This document shows positions 56,127 through 64,000 of a stretch of 64,000 bases of DNA, in pieces. The notes beneath the pieces are model-generated. The model had not been told where the DNA came from. It ran no database searches and saw only the letters and a list, made by a program, of their open reading frames with translations. Positions within the stretch are counted from its first letter, which is position 1. Every line of letters begins with the position of its first letter. A program made the translations under genes and the position numbers. Origin of the DNA: Paenibacillus validus NBRC 15382 (GTDB taxonomy: Bacteria; Bacillota; Bacilli; Paenibacillales; NBRC-103111); the NCBI RefSeq assembly GCF_004000985.1, contig NZ_BIMH01000014.1:40596-104595 (forward strand). The letters are read 5' to 3'.

Positions 56127-56438
56127 CTAGTCCAGTTTATCCGCTACCGAGCGCAGCTTCTGCGCGACGGAGCCTTGCTTGTCGCGGCGGTCGTCGAACT
56201 TGACCGAAGTACACACCCGCTGCGCGCCGGAGGCGAAGGGCAGCTCGTGCATGCCGCGAATGACGCGCAGCAGCTCGTCGAATTCCCCTTCGACGATCGT
56301 GCTCATCGCGGTCAGCTCAAACGATATGGCGCCCTTGGCTTGTTCATCCGTCAAGTACCGGTGAATGTCGGCGACATAGGCGCTCAGGCTGGTCGACGCC
56401 GTCCCGACGGGTATAACCGTAATTTCGGCAATGGCCAT
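56127..56438 (-). CDS. MTH1187/YqgV family thiamine-binding-type protein
   Basis: 103 aa from ATG 56438, preceded by AAAGGGGCG; the frame is open further upstream but without signal. The sequence starts MAIAEITVIPVGT and contains FELTAMSTIVEGEFDELL, which is characteristic of the family. Members bind thiamine or related ligands in a ferredoxin-like tetramer; some sit in thiamine transport operons. Here it precedes an ABC ATPase by 32 bases, so the pair may be functionally linked, although no permease is present. Confidence 0.85.
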   Translation of the reverse strand: MAIAEITVIPVGTASTSLSAYVADIHRYLTDEQAKGAISFELTAMSTIVEGEFDELLRVIRGMHELPFASGAQRVCTSVKFDDRRDKQGSVAQKLRSVADKLD

Positions 56439-56469
56439 GATGTCTCGCCCCTTTCTTCCGTTTAAATCG

Positions 56470-56973
56470 TTACCTTTGCTGCGGATCCACCAGCTCCGTC
56501 CAGTGAACCGCGGGCGAGCCGTCCGGTTCGTAACCTGCCGTTCCGACCCAGACGTGGGGGCTCGGTCCGTGCTCGAAATAATGTTCAAGCAAGCGGTGGA
56601 AAATAAAAGGGATTTCACGATTCAGCACCTGTTCGCGGGGAATCCAGAACAGCTCGCCTTCGTCGGTTTGATTGACCGTGCGCTTCCCGGTCCTTCCCGT
56701 ATAAATGAACTGCTGGCGCACTTCCTGTTGATTTAACCGGATAAGGATGTACTGCAGGCGCAGGTCGCGCAAATCTTCGGGAAGCAGCCCCGTTTCCTCA
56801 TGGATCTCGCGAAGCACGGCCGATTCGGGATCATTAATTTCATGAGGCTCCAAATGACCGCCGACGGCCGCCCACATACCGGGGGATAACGTACGGTACG
56901 GAGAACGCTTCATCATCAGCATGTCGTTCTGATGGAATAATATAGCAGTCGCTATCATCCTCGCTCGGATCAA
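56470..56973 (-). CDS. Nudix hydrolase
   Basis: 167 aa from TTG 56973, which has AAAGGAG nine bases before it; an upstream ATG at 57009 lacks a ribosome site. The Nudix box reads GGHLEPHEINDPESAVL then REIHEETGL, two residues longer than the standard spacing between G-x5-E and REUxEExGU. Catalytic glutamates are intact. Substrate is probably a nucleoside diphosphate derivative, not further predictable. First gene of the minus-strand run. Confidence 0.85.
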   Translation of the reverse strand: MIRARMIATAILFHQNDMLMMKRSPYRTLSPGMWAAVGGHLEPHEINDPESAVLREIHEETGLLPEDLRDLRLQYILIRLNQQEVRQQFIYTGRTGKRTVNQTDEGELFWIPREQVLNREIPFIFHRLLEHYFEHGPSPHVWVGTAGYEPDGSPAVHWTELVDPQQR

Positions 56974-57037
56974 CCGGAATCGCTCCTTTTCGCAGGTGTA
57001 TATCATCACTTTATCATATTTTCAAGTGGAAAGCCTA

Positions 57038-57066
57038 TTGCCGGGGAGAGCGTGTTGCGATATAAT
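57038..57066 (+). promoter_or_regulatory. Promoter of pheB
   Basis: TTGCCG (57038-57043), 17-nt spacer, TATAAT (57061-57066), divergent from the Nudix gene. Confidence 0.65.
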
Positions 57067-57111
57067 GTCCACTAGATGAAAACAATCGTCTGTGTAGAGA
57101 GGACTGTTATC

Positions 57112-57582
57112 GTGCCTGACAAACATACCGAGGGAAAACCGCCGCAGGGGCAGCGATTTTTCTTGGTCCGCGAGGACATCTTGCCGGAAGCGCTCTTCAA
57201 GACGCTGCAAGCGAAGGAGCTGCTGGCCCGCGGCGAAGTGAAGACGGTCCACGAAGCGGTGGAGCAGGTGGAATTAAGCCGCAGCGCTTTTTATAAGTAC
57301 AAAGACGGCATCTTCCCGCTCACCAAGCTGGAGCGCGACAGGATCGTCACGATCTCCATGGATTTGGAGCACCGATCCGGCATCTTGTCCCGCGTGCTCG
57401 CGCTGATCGCCGGGCTGGAAGGCAATGTGCTGACGATCCACCAAACGATTCCGCTGCAGGGCATCGCCAATGTCGTCATCTCGGTAGAGACGTCGATGAT
57501 GGGCGAGAACGTGAGCCATTTGCTCGACACGCTGCGCAGCCAGGACGGCGTCACCCGCGCCACCCTCGCCGGGCAAGGCTAA
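57112..57582 (+). CDS. pheB: ACT domain-containing protein PheB (UPF0735)
   Basis: 156 aa from GTG 57112 with AGAGAGGA eight bases upstream; the frame is open from 57076. N-terminal helical region with LSRSAFYKYKDGIFP and a C-terminal ACT domain (about 82-150, DLEHRSGILSRVLALIAGLEG begins it). ACT domains bind amino acids, so it is thought to be a regulator linked to phenylalanine or aspartate-family synthesis; its role is not proven. It precedes hom here and pheA in B. subtilis. Confidence 0.9.
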   Translation: MPDKHTEGKPPQGQRFFLVREDILPEALFKTLQAKELLARGEVKTVHEAVEQVELSRSAFYKYKDGIFPLTKLERDRIVTISMDLEHRSGILSRVLALIAGLEGNVLTIHQTIPLQGIANVVISVETSMMGENVSHLLDTLRSQDGVTRATLAGQG

Positions 57583-57770
57583 TACTAAATAATAGCAGCG
57601 TTTTGGATGATGATAAGGGCAGTAAAAAAGAACCGGGGCGTGCAACGCCTTTGAAAATGAATTCGAACATCGCCTAGGGCTATCGTTCAAAGCATTCATG
57701 TTCAATCCAGGCTGGAGGTCTTTATTACGAACCGGGACTTATCGTACAACAACGCATAAGGAGGACACAT

Positions 57771-59057
57771 ATGAAACCCGTCAAAGTAGGATTACTCGGT
57801 CTAGGTACAGTCGGTACCGGGGTCGTTCGTATTGTGGAAGGACACCAGCCCGATCTGCTCAGCCAATCGGGCTCCCCGATCGAAATCGTGAAAGTATTGG
57901 TCAAGGACAGCAGCAAAAGCCGCGGCATTCATGTGGCTGCGGATAAAATCACGGAAAATCCGTGGGACGTGATCGAGAACCCGGAAATCGACGTCGTTGT
58001 GGAAGTGATGGGCGGTATCGAGCTGTCCAAACAATTGATTCTCGCAGCGCTGGATCGCGGTAAACATGTGGTCACCGCCAACAAGGATTTGATGGCGCTG
58101 CACGGGCCGGAGATTTTGGCGAAAGCGGCAGAGAAAGGCTGCGACGTGCTCTACGAGGCGAGCGTCGCCGGCGGTATTCCGATCCTCCGGACGCTGGTCG
58201 AAGGTTTTTCCTCGGATCGCATTACGAAAATTATGGGGATCGTCAACGGTACAACCAACTATATTTTGACGAAGATGAGCCAGGAAGGCGCTGCGTACGA
58301 CGATGTGCTGAAGGAAGCGCAGCAGCTCGGCTATGCGGAGTCCGATCCGACCTCGGACGTGGAAGGCTTCGACGCGGCGCGCAAAATGACGATTCTCGCC
58401 ACGCTCGGCTTCCGTGCGAACGTAGAGCTGTCGGACGTGTCCGTAAAGGGCATCTCCAAAGTATCCAAAGAAGACATCGCGTACGGCAAACGTCTCGGAT
58501 ATGAAGTGAAGCTGCTCGGCATCGCGGAGCGTCAAGACGAGCACATTAGCATCAGCGTGCAGCCGACGATGGTCAAGCATTCGCATCCGCTCGCATCGGT
58601 CAACGGCGTGTTTAACGCCGTGTACGTTTATGGCGAAGCGGTGGGCGAAACGATGTTCTACGGACCGGGCGCCGGCGAAATGCCGACCGCGACCTCTGTC
58701 GTGGCCGATCTGGTGGCCGTCGTGCGCAACCTGAACCTTGGCATCAACGGCCGCCGCGGGTTCGTGCCTTATAAGGAGAAGAAGCTGAAGACGGACGAGC
58801 AAATCGCGTCGAAGAACTTTATTTTACTGCATGTGGAAGACAAAGCCGGCGTACTGGCGCAAATTACGCAAGTGTTCGCCCAGCACGAAGTGAGCCTGGA
58901 GTCGGTGCTTCAGCACCCGAACGCGACCAACCCGCTTGCCGAAATTATCATCATTACCCATGACGCCAATAAAGCTGCGATGAATAACGTGTTGAAGCAA
59001 ATCGAGTCCATGAACGTCGTTCAAGCGATCAAGAGCGTCTACCGAGTGGAGGGCTAA
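57771..59057 (+). CDS. hom: Homoserine dehydrogenase
   Basis: 428 aa. NADP-binding [13 protein letters not shown] at the N-terminus, the catalytic domain with [10 protein letters not shown] and a C-terminal ACT domain (about 350-425, [16 protein letters not shown]) for feedback by threonine. It reduces aspartate semialdehyde to homoserine. AAGGAGGA precedes the ATG. First gene of hom-thrC-thrB. The 188-base gap before it has a small GGCGT/ACGCC hairpin but no clear T-box or promoter. Confidence 0.98.
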   Translation: MKPVKVGLLGLGTVGTGVVRIVEGHQPDLLSQSGSPIEIVKVLVKDSSKSRGIHVAADKITENPWDVIENPEIDVVVEVMGGIELSKQLILAALDRGKHVVTANKDLMALHGPEILAKAAEKGCDVLYEASVAGGIPILRTLVEGFSSDRITKIMGIVNGTTNYILTKMSQEGAAYDDVLKEAQQLGYAESDPTSDVEGFDAARKMTILATLGFRANVELSDVSVKGISKVSKEDIAYGKRLGYEVKLLGIAERQDEHISISVQPTMVKHSHPLASVNGVFNAVYVYGEAVGETMFYGPGAGEMPTATSVVADLVAVVRNLNLGINGRRGFVPYKEKKLKTDEQIASKNFILLHVEDKAGVLAQITQVFAQHEVSLESVLQHPNATNPLAEIIIITHDANKAAMNNVLKQIESMNVVQAIKSVYRVEG

Positions 59058-59064
59058 GCAAGAC

Positions 59065-60126
59065 ATGAGATGGAAGGGACTTCTGGAAACGTACAGACCC
59101 TATTTGCCGGTGAATGAGAGCACGCCGCTGCTTACTTTGCAGGAAGGCAATACGCCGCTTGTACGCGCGGAGAACTTGTCAAACGAGCTCGACCTGGATC
59201 TGTACTTTAAATACGAAGGGCTGAACCCGACCGGCTCTTTCAAAGACCGCGGTATGGTTATGGCCGTAGCCAAAGCGATGGAAGAAGGCAGCCGTACGAT
59301 CATGTGCGCGTCGACGGGCAACACCTCGGCGGCAGCTGCGGCTTACGCGGCTCGCGGCGGCTTGAACTGCATCGTGCTCATCCCGAACAACAACATTGCG
59401 CTCGGCAAGCTGGCGCAGGCGATCATCTACGGCGCGAAAGTCATCGCGATCGAAGGCAACTTTGACCGGGCGCTCGAAATCGTGCGCGAAATTACGGCCA
59501 AGCATCCGATCACGCTTGTTAACTCCGTCAACCCATACCGCATCGAAGGGCAAAAAACGGCCGCCTTCGAAGTGTGCGACCAGCTCGGCGGAGCGCCGGA
59601 CTATCTTGCGATTCCGGTCGGTAACGCAGGCAACATCACGGCTTACTGGAAAGGCTTCAAGGAATACTACGAGAAGGGCAAGTCCCGATCGCTGCCGAAA
59701 ATGATCGGTTTCGAAGCGGAAGGCGCCGCGGCTATCGTGCGCGGAGAGCCGATTCCGAATCCGGAAACGATCGCAACCGCGATCCGCATCGGGAACCCGG
59801 CCACTTGGAAGGGCGCCGAAGCGGCGGCTAAAGATTCCGGAGGTCAAATCAACTTTGTCACGGATGACGAAATTTTGCACGCCTACAAAACGATCGCTGC
59901 ACGCGAAGGGATTTTTGCCGAACCGGCATCCGCGGCTTCGATCGCAGGCGTGATGAAACTGAAGCGCGAAGGGTATTTCGAGAAAGGTCAACGCGTCGTC
60001 TGCGTGCTGACCGGCCATGGGCTGAAAGATCCGAACATCGCCATTAAGAGCGTGGCCGCCGAGCCGGTTGTGGTGAAGGATTCCGAAGCAGCGGTTATGG
60101 AAGCCATTCGAAAGCTTGAAGGTTAG
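59065..60126 (+). CDS. thrC: Threonine synthase
   Basis: 353-aa PLP enzyme of the short type, turning O-phosphohomoserine into threonine. The PLP lysine is K60 in TGSFKDRG, and the phosphate-binding glycine loop is [15 protein letters not shown] lies upstream; the gene starts seven bases after hom, and order hom-thrC-thrB is as in Bacillus. Confidence 0.98.
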   Translation: MRWKGLLETYRPYLPVNESTPLLTLQEGNTPLVRAENLSNELDLDLYFKYEGLNPTGSFKDRGMVMAVAKAMEEGSRTIMCASTGNTSAAAAAYAARGGLNCIVLIPNNNIALGKLAQAIIYGAKVIAIEGNFDRALEIVREITAKHPITLVNSVNPYRIEGQKTAAFEVCDQLGGAPDYLAIPVGNAGNITAYWKGFKEYYEKGKSRSLPKMIGFEAEGAAAIVRGEPIPNPETIATAIRIGNPATWKGAEAAAKDSGGQINFVTDDEILHAYKTIAAREGIFAEPASAASIAGVMKLKREGYFEKGQRVVCVLTGHGLKDPNIAIKSVAAEPVVVKDSEAAVMEAIRKLEG

Positions 60127-60140
60127 GGGCGCGGACAGAC

Positions 60141-61124
60141 ATGACGGATATCAATAAACGCAGAGTGCGTGTGAAGGTGCCGGCCAGCACGGCGAACCTC
60201 GGACCCGGCTTCGATACGCTCGGCATGGCGCTGGATTTGTATGCATGGATTGACATGAGCGTGTCGGACGAAACCCGGATTACGCTGCACGGGGATCAGA
60301 TGAACGGCGTGCCTGCGGATAAAAGCAACCTGATCTATGAAGTGGCTCAGCTCGTGTTCAAGCGGGCGGGAGTCGAAATTCCGGAACTCGATATCGCGAT
60401 GTACAGCGACATTCCGCTGACCCGGGGACTCGGCAGCAGCGCCTCGGCCATCGTCGGAGCGCTGACGGCGGCAAACGCGCTGATTGGGGACAAGTTCACG
60501 AAGGATGAGCTGTTTCAAATCGCCACCGAATTGGAGAAGCATCCCGACAACGTCGGTGCTTCCTTGTTCGGGGGTATCGTCGTGGCATTCTGGGACGGCA
60601 AGCGGGCAGAATATATTCGCGTAGAGCCGCACGAGAGGCTGGACGTGCTTGTGGCGATACCGCATTTTCAGCTGTCTACGGAGAAAGCGCGCGGCGTGCT
60701 GCCGCGTGAGCAAAGCCTCGAGAACGCCGTGTTCAACGTGGGTCACTCGTCGGTGCTGGTCGCCGCTTTCTGCACGGGCCGGCTCGATATGATCCGTGTG
60801 GCGATGAAGGATGCGCTGCACCAGCCGTACCGGGCTCCGCTTGTGCCTGGCCTTGCCGGCATTCTCGCGGAAGCGACCGACCACGGCGCGCTAGGTGTCG
60901 CGTTGAGCGGCGCGGGGCCGACGATATTGACGCTGGTGGATCGGGATTCGGATAGGAAGAACGAGCTGGAATCATTCATGCGGGGCAAGCTTCGGGCCGA
61001 AGGGATCGAAGCGACTTTATTGTGGCTGAAGCCCGATCGGGAGGGCGTCGCTGCCCAAGTATTGGCGCCTGAGGAGCAAGGGTGTTCCTTGCTTGAATTC
61101 GTTAAAGGGGAGACCTTGGGATGA
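60141..61124 (+). CDS. thrB: Homoserine kinase
   Basis: 327-aa GHMP kinase that makes O-phosphohomoserine. N-terminal VPASTANLGPGFD and the ATP loop PLTRGLGSSASA are intact, with GAGPTI near the C-terminus. Its stop overlaps the start of pheA as ATGA, which couples threonine and phenylalanine genes in one transcript. Confidence 0.97.
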   Translation: MTDINKRRVRVKVPASTANLGPGFDTLGMALDLYAWIDMSVSDETRITLHGDQMNGVPADKSNLIYEVAQLVFKRAGVEIPELDIAMYSDIPLTRGLGSSASAIVGALTAANALIGDKFTKDELFQIATELEKHPDNVGASLFGGIVVAFWDGKRAEYIRVEPHERLDVLVAIPHFQLSTEKARGVLPREQSLENAVFNVGHSSVLVAAFCTGRLDMIRVAMKDALHQPYRAPLVPGLAGILAEATDHGALGVALSGAGPTILTLVDRDSDRKNELESFMRGKLRAEGIEATLLWLKPDREGVAAQVLAPEEQGCSLLEFVKGETLG

Positions 61125-62005
61125 AGCGAATCGCACTTCTCGGTCCGGGGACATTCACCGAGGAATCGGCTCATTATGTGCTCGGAACGGATGAATTTGA
61201 ATATGTTAACTGCAAACTGATCGCGGATGTGTTCCAATCGACCGTGAACGGAACAACAGATTACAGCGTTATTCCCATCGAGAACACGTTCGAAGGCTCG
61301 GTGACGCTGCATGTGGATATGCTGGTCCATGAGGTGGATTTGCCGATACAAGCGGAGTGGGTGTACCCGATTTCGATCAATTTGCTCCGTTTGCCGAGCG
61401 GCGAAGGGCAGGGGACCGAGCTGGAGGCGGCGTGCGGGGAGATCCGTAAAGTATACTCGCACAGCGTCACACTGGCGCAGTGTCAACGGTTTCTGCGCAA
61501 ATTCCTGCCGCATGTCGAGCTGGAGCAGGTCGGCAGCAACGGTGAAGCGGCCCGCCTTGTGCGGGAGCTGGGCGATCCGTCGGTCGCGGCGCTTGCTCCG
61601 ATAGGTGCCGGCGTATTGTATGGGTTGTCGACGGTGGCGGCAGGCGTGCAGGATCACCAGAACAACTATACGCGGTTCGTGCTGATCGGACAGGAGAAGC
61701 CGCAGCTGAAGGCGTCGCCGCAGCAGAAGACGACGATTCTTATAACGATGCCCGAAGATTATCCGGGGGGACTGCATCAGGTGCTGTCGGCTTTCGCCTG
61801 GCGGCGCATCAACTTGTCCAAGATCGAATCCCGTCCGACGAAAAAACGGCTCGGTAATTATTACTTTTATATCGACATCGAGGCTTCCATGGATTCCGTG
61901 CTGCTGCCGGCCGCGCTGCAGGAAATTGAGGCGATCGGCTGCCAGGTGCGCATCTTAGGTTGTTACCCGACGTATTCCTATGACCCAGAACAAGCGGAGG
62001 TGTAA
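61121..62005 (+). CDS. pheA: Prephenate dehydratase
   Basis: 294 aa. Catalytic domain (1-185) starting LLGPGTFTEESA and including the segment NNYTRFVLIG, then an ACT regulatory domain (about 200-280) with the phenylalanine-binding motif ESRPTKK. It makes phenylpyruvate from prephenate. AAAGGGGAG precedes the ATG. Confidence 0.97.
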   Translation: MKRIALLGPGTFTEESAHYVLGTDEFEYVNCKLIADVFQSTVNGTTDYSVIPIENTFEGSVTLHVDMLVHEVDLPIQAEWVYPISINLLRLPSGEGQGTELEAACGEIRKVYSHSVTLAQCQRFLRKFLPHVELEQVGSNGEAARLVRELGDPSVAALAPIGAGVLYGLSTVAAGVQDHQNNYTRFVLIGQEKPQLKASPQQKTTILITMPEDYPGGLHQVLSAFAWRRINLSKIESRPTKKRLGNYYFYIDIEASMDSVLLPAALQEIEAIGCQVRILGCYPTYSYDPEQAEV

Positions 62006-62010
62006 AGAAC

Positions 62011-62889
62011 GTGGCCCAAGTCATTTACTTGAACGGCGGCTTTGTGAGCAAAGAGGACGCTAAAGTTTCGGTGTACGACCACGGTTTTTTGTACGGAGAC
62101 GGTATTTTCGAAGGCATTCGGGTTTATAACGGCAACATCTTCAAATGCAAGGAACATCTGGACCGGCTGTACGATTCGGCCAAGTCGATCATGCTTGAAA
62201 TCCCGCTGACCTTTGGCGAGATGCAGGACGTGCTTGTCGAAACGATTCGCCGCAACGAGCTGCGCGACGGGTACATTCGGCTGGTCGTCTCCCGCGGACC
62301 CGGTGATCTCGGCCTCGACCCGCGCCGTTCCCCGAAGGCGAATGTCATTATCATCGTGGAACAGCTGGCGATTTACCCGGAAGAAGCTTACGTCAACGGG
62401 CTGAGGACGGTGTCCGTCTCGACGCGCCGCAATGTGCCCGACGCGCTCAATCCGAAGATCAAATCACTGAATTACCTGAACAATATTTTGGTGAAAATTC
62501 AAGCGAACCTTGCCGGCGTGGGTGAAGCGATCATGCTGAATTCGCAAGGCTACGTAGCCGAGGGCTCGTCCGACAATATCTTTATCGTCAAACGCGGCGT
62601 TGTGTTTACCCCGCCCTGCTACTGCGGGGCGCTGGAAGGTATTACCCGCGCAGCCATTATCGAGCTGTGCGGCAAGCTCGGCTATAAGCTGAAGGAAGAG
62701 CCCTTCACGCTGCACGATGTGTACGTCGCCGATGAAGTGTTCTTCACCGGTACGGCGGCGGAAGTCATCGCGGTGCGCGAAGTCGACGCGCGCACGATCG
62801 GCGAAGGCAAAGCCGGACCGATCACGACGAGCCTGCTGCGGGAATTCCGCAAGCTCGTCCAAGTAGACGGCGTGAAGGTGTACGAGTAG
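62011..62889 (+). CDS. ilvE: Branched-chain amino acid aminotransferase
   Basis: 292-aa class IV aminotransferase. Start GTG 62011 follows GGAGGTG. DHGFLYGDGIFEGIR is the N-terminal signature, the PLP lysine is K151 in IKSLNYLNN, and the phosphate-binding GTAAEV lies near residue 250. It may also transaminate phenylpyruvate, which would explain its place after pheA; D-amino acid aminotransferase is a related but less likely identity. Confidence 0.9.
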   Translation: MAQVIYLNGGFVSKEDAKVSVYDHGFLYGDGIFEGIRVYNGNIFKCKEHLDRLYDSAKSIMLEIPLTFGEMQDVLVETIRRNELRDGYIRLVVSRGPGDLGLDPRRSPKANVIIIVEQLAIYPEEAYVNGLRTVSVSTRRNVPDALNPKIKSLNYLNNILVKIQANLAGVGEAIMLNSQGYVAEGSSDNIFIVKRGVVFTPPCYCGALEGITRAAIIELCGKLGYKLKEEPFTLHDVYVADEVFFTGTAAEVIAVREVDARTIGEGKAGPITTSLLREFRKLVQVDGVKVYE

Positions 62890-62945
62890 GCTCGCGCACC
62901 TTCACGGTCCGCCGCCGAACGCGGCGTGTTTGTGCCCTTACGATA

Positions 62946-63038
62946 AACATAGCGGAACTCCAGTATCTTATTCCTGCAAATTGACGCCGTTTGGCGGCGA
63001 AGTATAAGGAATAAGATGTCAGAGTTCCGCTATTTTTT
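62946..63038. repeat. Long intergenic inverted repeat, copy 2
   Basis: Ends ATAGCGGAACTC (62949-62960) and GAGTTCCGCTAT (63022-63033), T run to 63038. Interior ATCTTATTCCT pairs with AGGAATAAGAT, and GCC with GGC at the tip. Length and ends match copy 1 (55023-55115) but the interior differs. It follows ilvE and may act as its terminator. Confidence 0.9.
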
Positions 63039-63292
63039 CGTTAGATAGGAAAGTGGCTCGGGTTAGGGGGGGACGGGCTCACAGGAATTGTTCCGGTATA
63101 CGGAAGTGCAGGCGAACGGCAACGCTGCCGGGTAACGTCATGTTGGGGGCTCGAGCCTGAATCGCATACGGAGCGTATAGCGGGAAGGTGGACAGTTCTG
63201 CGCTAATCGTCGGAGATTAGAGCCAAGGCATCCGGGAAACCTGGAAATAGGACCTTATCAGCGACAGGATGGAAATTTTTCAAGTTTGCGTG

Positions 63293-63320
63293 GTCAAATG
63301 CCTACCTTCGTGCATAAACT
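63293..63320 (+). promoter_or_regulatory. Candidate sigma-E promoter of the safA-like gene
   Basis: GTCAAATG (63293-63300), 12-nt spacer, CATAAACT (63313-63320). This is close to GTCATATT and CATACACT, with a slightly short spacer. safA is sigma-E dependent in B. subtilis. Nothing else was recognised in 63039-63292. Confidence 0.45.
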
Positions 63321-63375
63321 GTAATGTCATTTTGTTCCGGTAGCACAAAGCGCAAAACTAAGGAGGTTTATGCAA

Positions 63376-64000
63376 TTGAAAATCCATCTTGTGAAAAAAG
63401 GTGACACCCTTTACGAGCTCTCCCAAAAATATCACGTGGAGCTCGACCAACTTATTGCCGCCAATCCGCAAATCGCTAATCCCGATGTGATCGATGTCGG
63501 GATGAAGGTGAAAATCCCGGATTCACCTAAGCCTGTCCAGCAGCCGACGGATTACTTATATAAGCATGTCGTGGTGCAGGGCGACACCCTGTGGAAGCTT
63601 GGCAAAGCTTGGGGCGTGCCGTTGGCCGATATGGTGGCTGCGAACCAGCAGCTGAAAAATCCGAACGTGCTGATGACCGGGGAGATCGTGTACATTCCGA
63701 AGCTGAAATCCGACACGGGCCCGTCAATGCATCACCACTTGGCCAAAGCGGATACGTCCGTAATGCCGTTATCTCCGCTGCCGGTTGAGGAGGCGCCGAT
63801 GATGCCGGAGGCGCCGCAAGCGCCGTTGAAGGAGGAAGCGCCCGGCATTACGCCGTATCCGAATATCCAGATGCCGACGCCGAATATCTGGATGCAGTCA
63901 CCGAATATCGGGATGCCGACTCCGAATATCGAAATGCCGACACCGAATATCGGGATGCAGTCACCGAATATCGGGATGCAGTCACCGAATATCGGGATGC
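63376..64000 (+). CDS. safA: SafA-like spore coat protein with two LysM domains, 3' end cut off
   Basis: Partial: the frame is open to the window end (208 codons). I place the start at TTG 63376, nine bases after AAGGAGG, because it gives the SafA-like MKIHLVKKGDTLYELSQKY; ATG 63370 is too close to the ribosome site. LysM 1 is residues 1-48, LysM 2 about 59-105 (HVVVQGDTLWKLGKAWGVP). A proline/glutamate-rich segment follows, then a heptapeptide repeat. SafA binds the cortex edge by LysM and works with SpoVID, also in this window. B. subtilis safA also lies downstream of pheA. Confidence 0.85.
   Translation, partial: MKIHLVKKGDTLYELSQKYHVELDQLIAANPQIANPDVIDVGMKVKIPDSPKPVQQPTDYLYKHVVVQGDTLWKLGKAWGVPLADMVAANQQLKNPNVLMTGEIVYIPKLKSDTGPSMHHHLAKADTSVMPLSPLPVEEAPMMPEAPQAPLKEEAPGITPYPNIQMPTPNIWMQSPNIGMPTPNIEMPTPNIGMQSPNIGMQSPNIGM
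63859..64000 (+). repeat. 21-bp tandem repeat encoding PNIxM-(PT/QS)
   Basis: Six full copies (63859-63984) and one partial copy of a 21-bp unit encode PNIQMPT, PNIWMQS, PNIGMPT, PNIEMPT, PNIGMQS, PNIGMQS, PNIGM. The last copies are identical at DNA level, so the array is likely to vary in length. Confidence 0.95.

Noticed and set aside
57583..57770. T-box or attenuator before hom
   Set aside because: No T-box sequence and no terminator with a T run were found; only a 5-bp hairpin.
55023..63038. The two hairpin elements as a CRISPR or insertion sequence
   Set aside because: There are only two copies 8 kb apart, with no spacers, no transposase gene and no cas genes.

Overview
The window is one continuous stretch of the core chromosome of a spore-forming Gram-positive bacterium, most likely Paenibacillus or a close relative (Paenibacillaceae). 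That placement is an inference. It rests on moderately high GC, strong AGGAGG-type ribosome sites with frequent TTG/GTG starts, orthologues of spoIIB, spoIVFA, spoIVFB, spo0B, spoVID and safA, and a gene order that follows Bacillus subtilis lonB-lonA-ysxC-hem-spoVID-valS-folC-spoIIB-maf-radC-mre-min-spoIVF-rplU-spo0B-obg-phe-safA. No tRNA, rRNA, insertion sequence, prophage or CRISPR array was seen.

Layout. 1-3.7 kb: end of lonB, then lonA and ysxC. 4.0-6.1 kb: an unrecognised 195-aa gene, speD, and an unrecognised membrane-anchored protein. 6.2-18 kb: a long tetrapyrrole cluster (hemA, hemX, a precorrin-2 dehydrogenase, hemC, a cobA-hemD fusion, hemB, hemE, hemH, hemY, hemL) that makes haem by the coproporphyrin route and precursors of sirohaem. 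18-22 kb: a phosphodiester glycosidase on the minus strand, a 52-aa membrane protein coupled to an RluA-type pseudouridine synthase, and spoVID. 22.3-28.3 kb: a T-box leader with valS and folC, then murC. 28.4-39.5 kb: spoIIB-like gene, corA, an SLH-domain amidase (minus), a DUF4321 gene, maf, radC, mreBCD, minCD and rodA, which together cover cell shape and septation.

39.6-48.5 kb: a nitrate assimilation cluster lies between rodA and spoIVFA, where B. subtilis has none. On the minus strand is a translationally coupled pair: an ANTAR RNA-binding protein with a degenerate receiver, and a TrpD-like protein without the PRPP motifs. Divergent from it is a consensus promoter overlapped by a perfect GlnR/TnrA-type site. 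A 370-nt leader follows, carrying two tandem copies of a dual-hexaloop antiterminator plus terminator, then a NarK/NasA transporter, nirB, nirD and a catalytic nitrate reductase. NirB needs sirohaem, whose early steps are encoded in the hem cluster. This is the most interesting part of the window.

48.6-55 kb: spoIVFA, spoIVFB, rng, rplU with a leader, prp, rpmA, spo0B, obgE. 55-57 kb, minus strand: Nudix hydrolase, thiamine-binding-type protein, ABC ATPase. 57-62.9 kb: pheB, then hom, thrC, thrB, pheA, ilvE for threonine, phenylalanine and branched-chain amino acids. 63.4 kb to the end: a SafA-like LysM spore-coat protein that runs off the window in a 7-residue repeat. Two long intergenic inverted repeats (55.0 and 62.9 kb) share their ends but not their centres and may belong to a dispersed repeat family.
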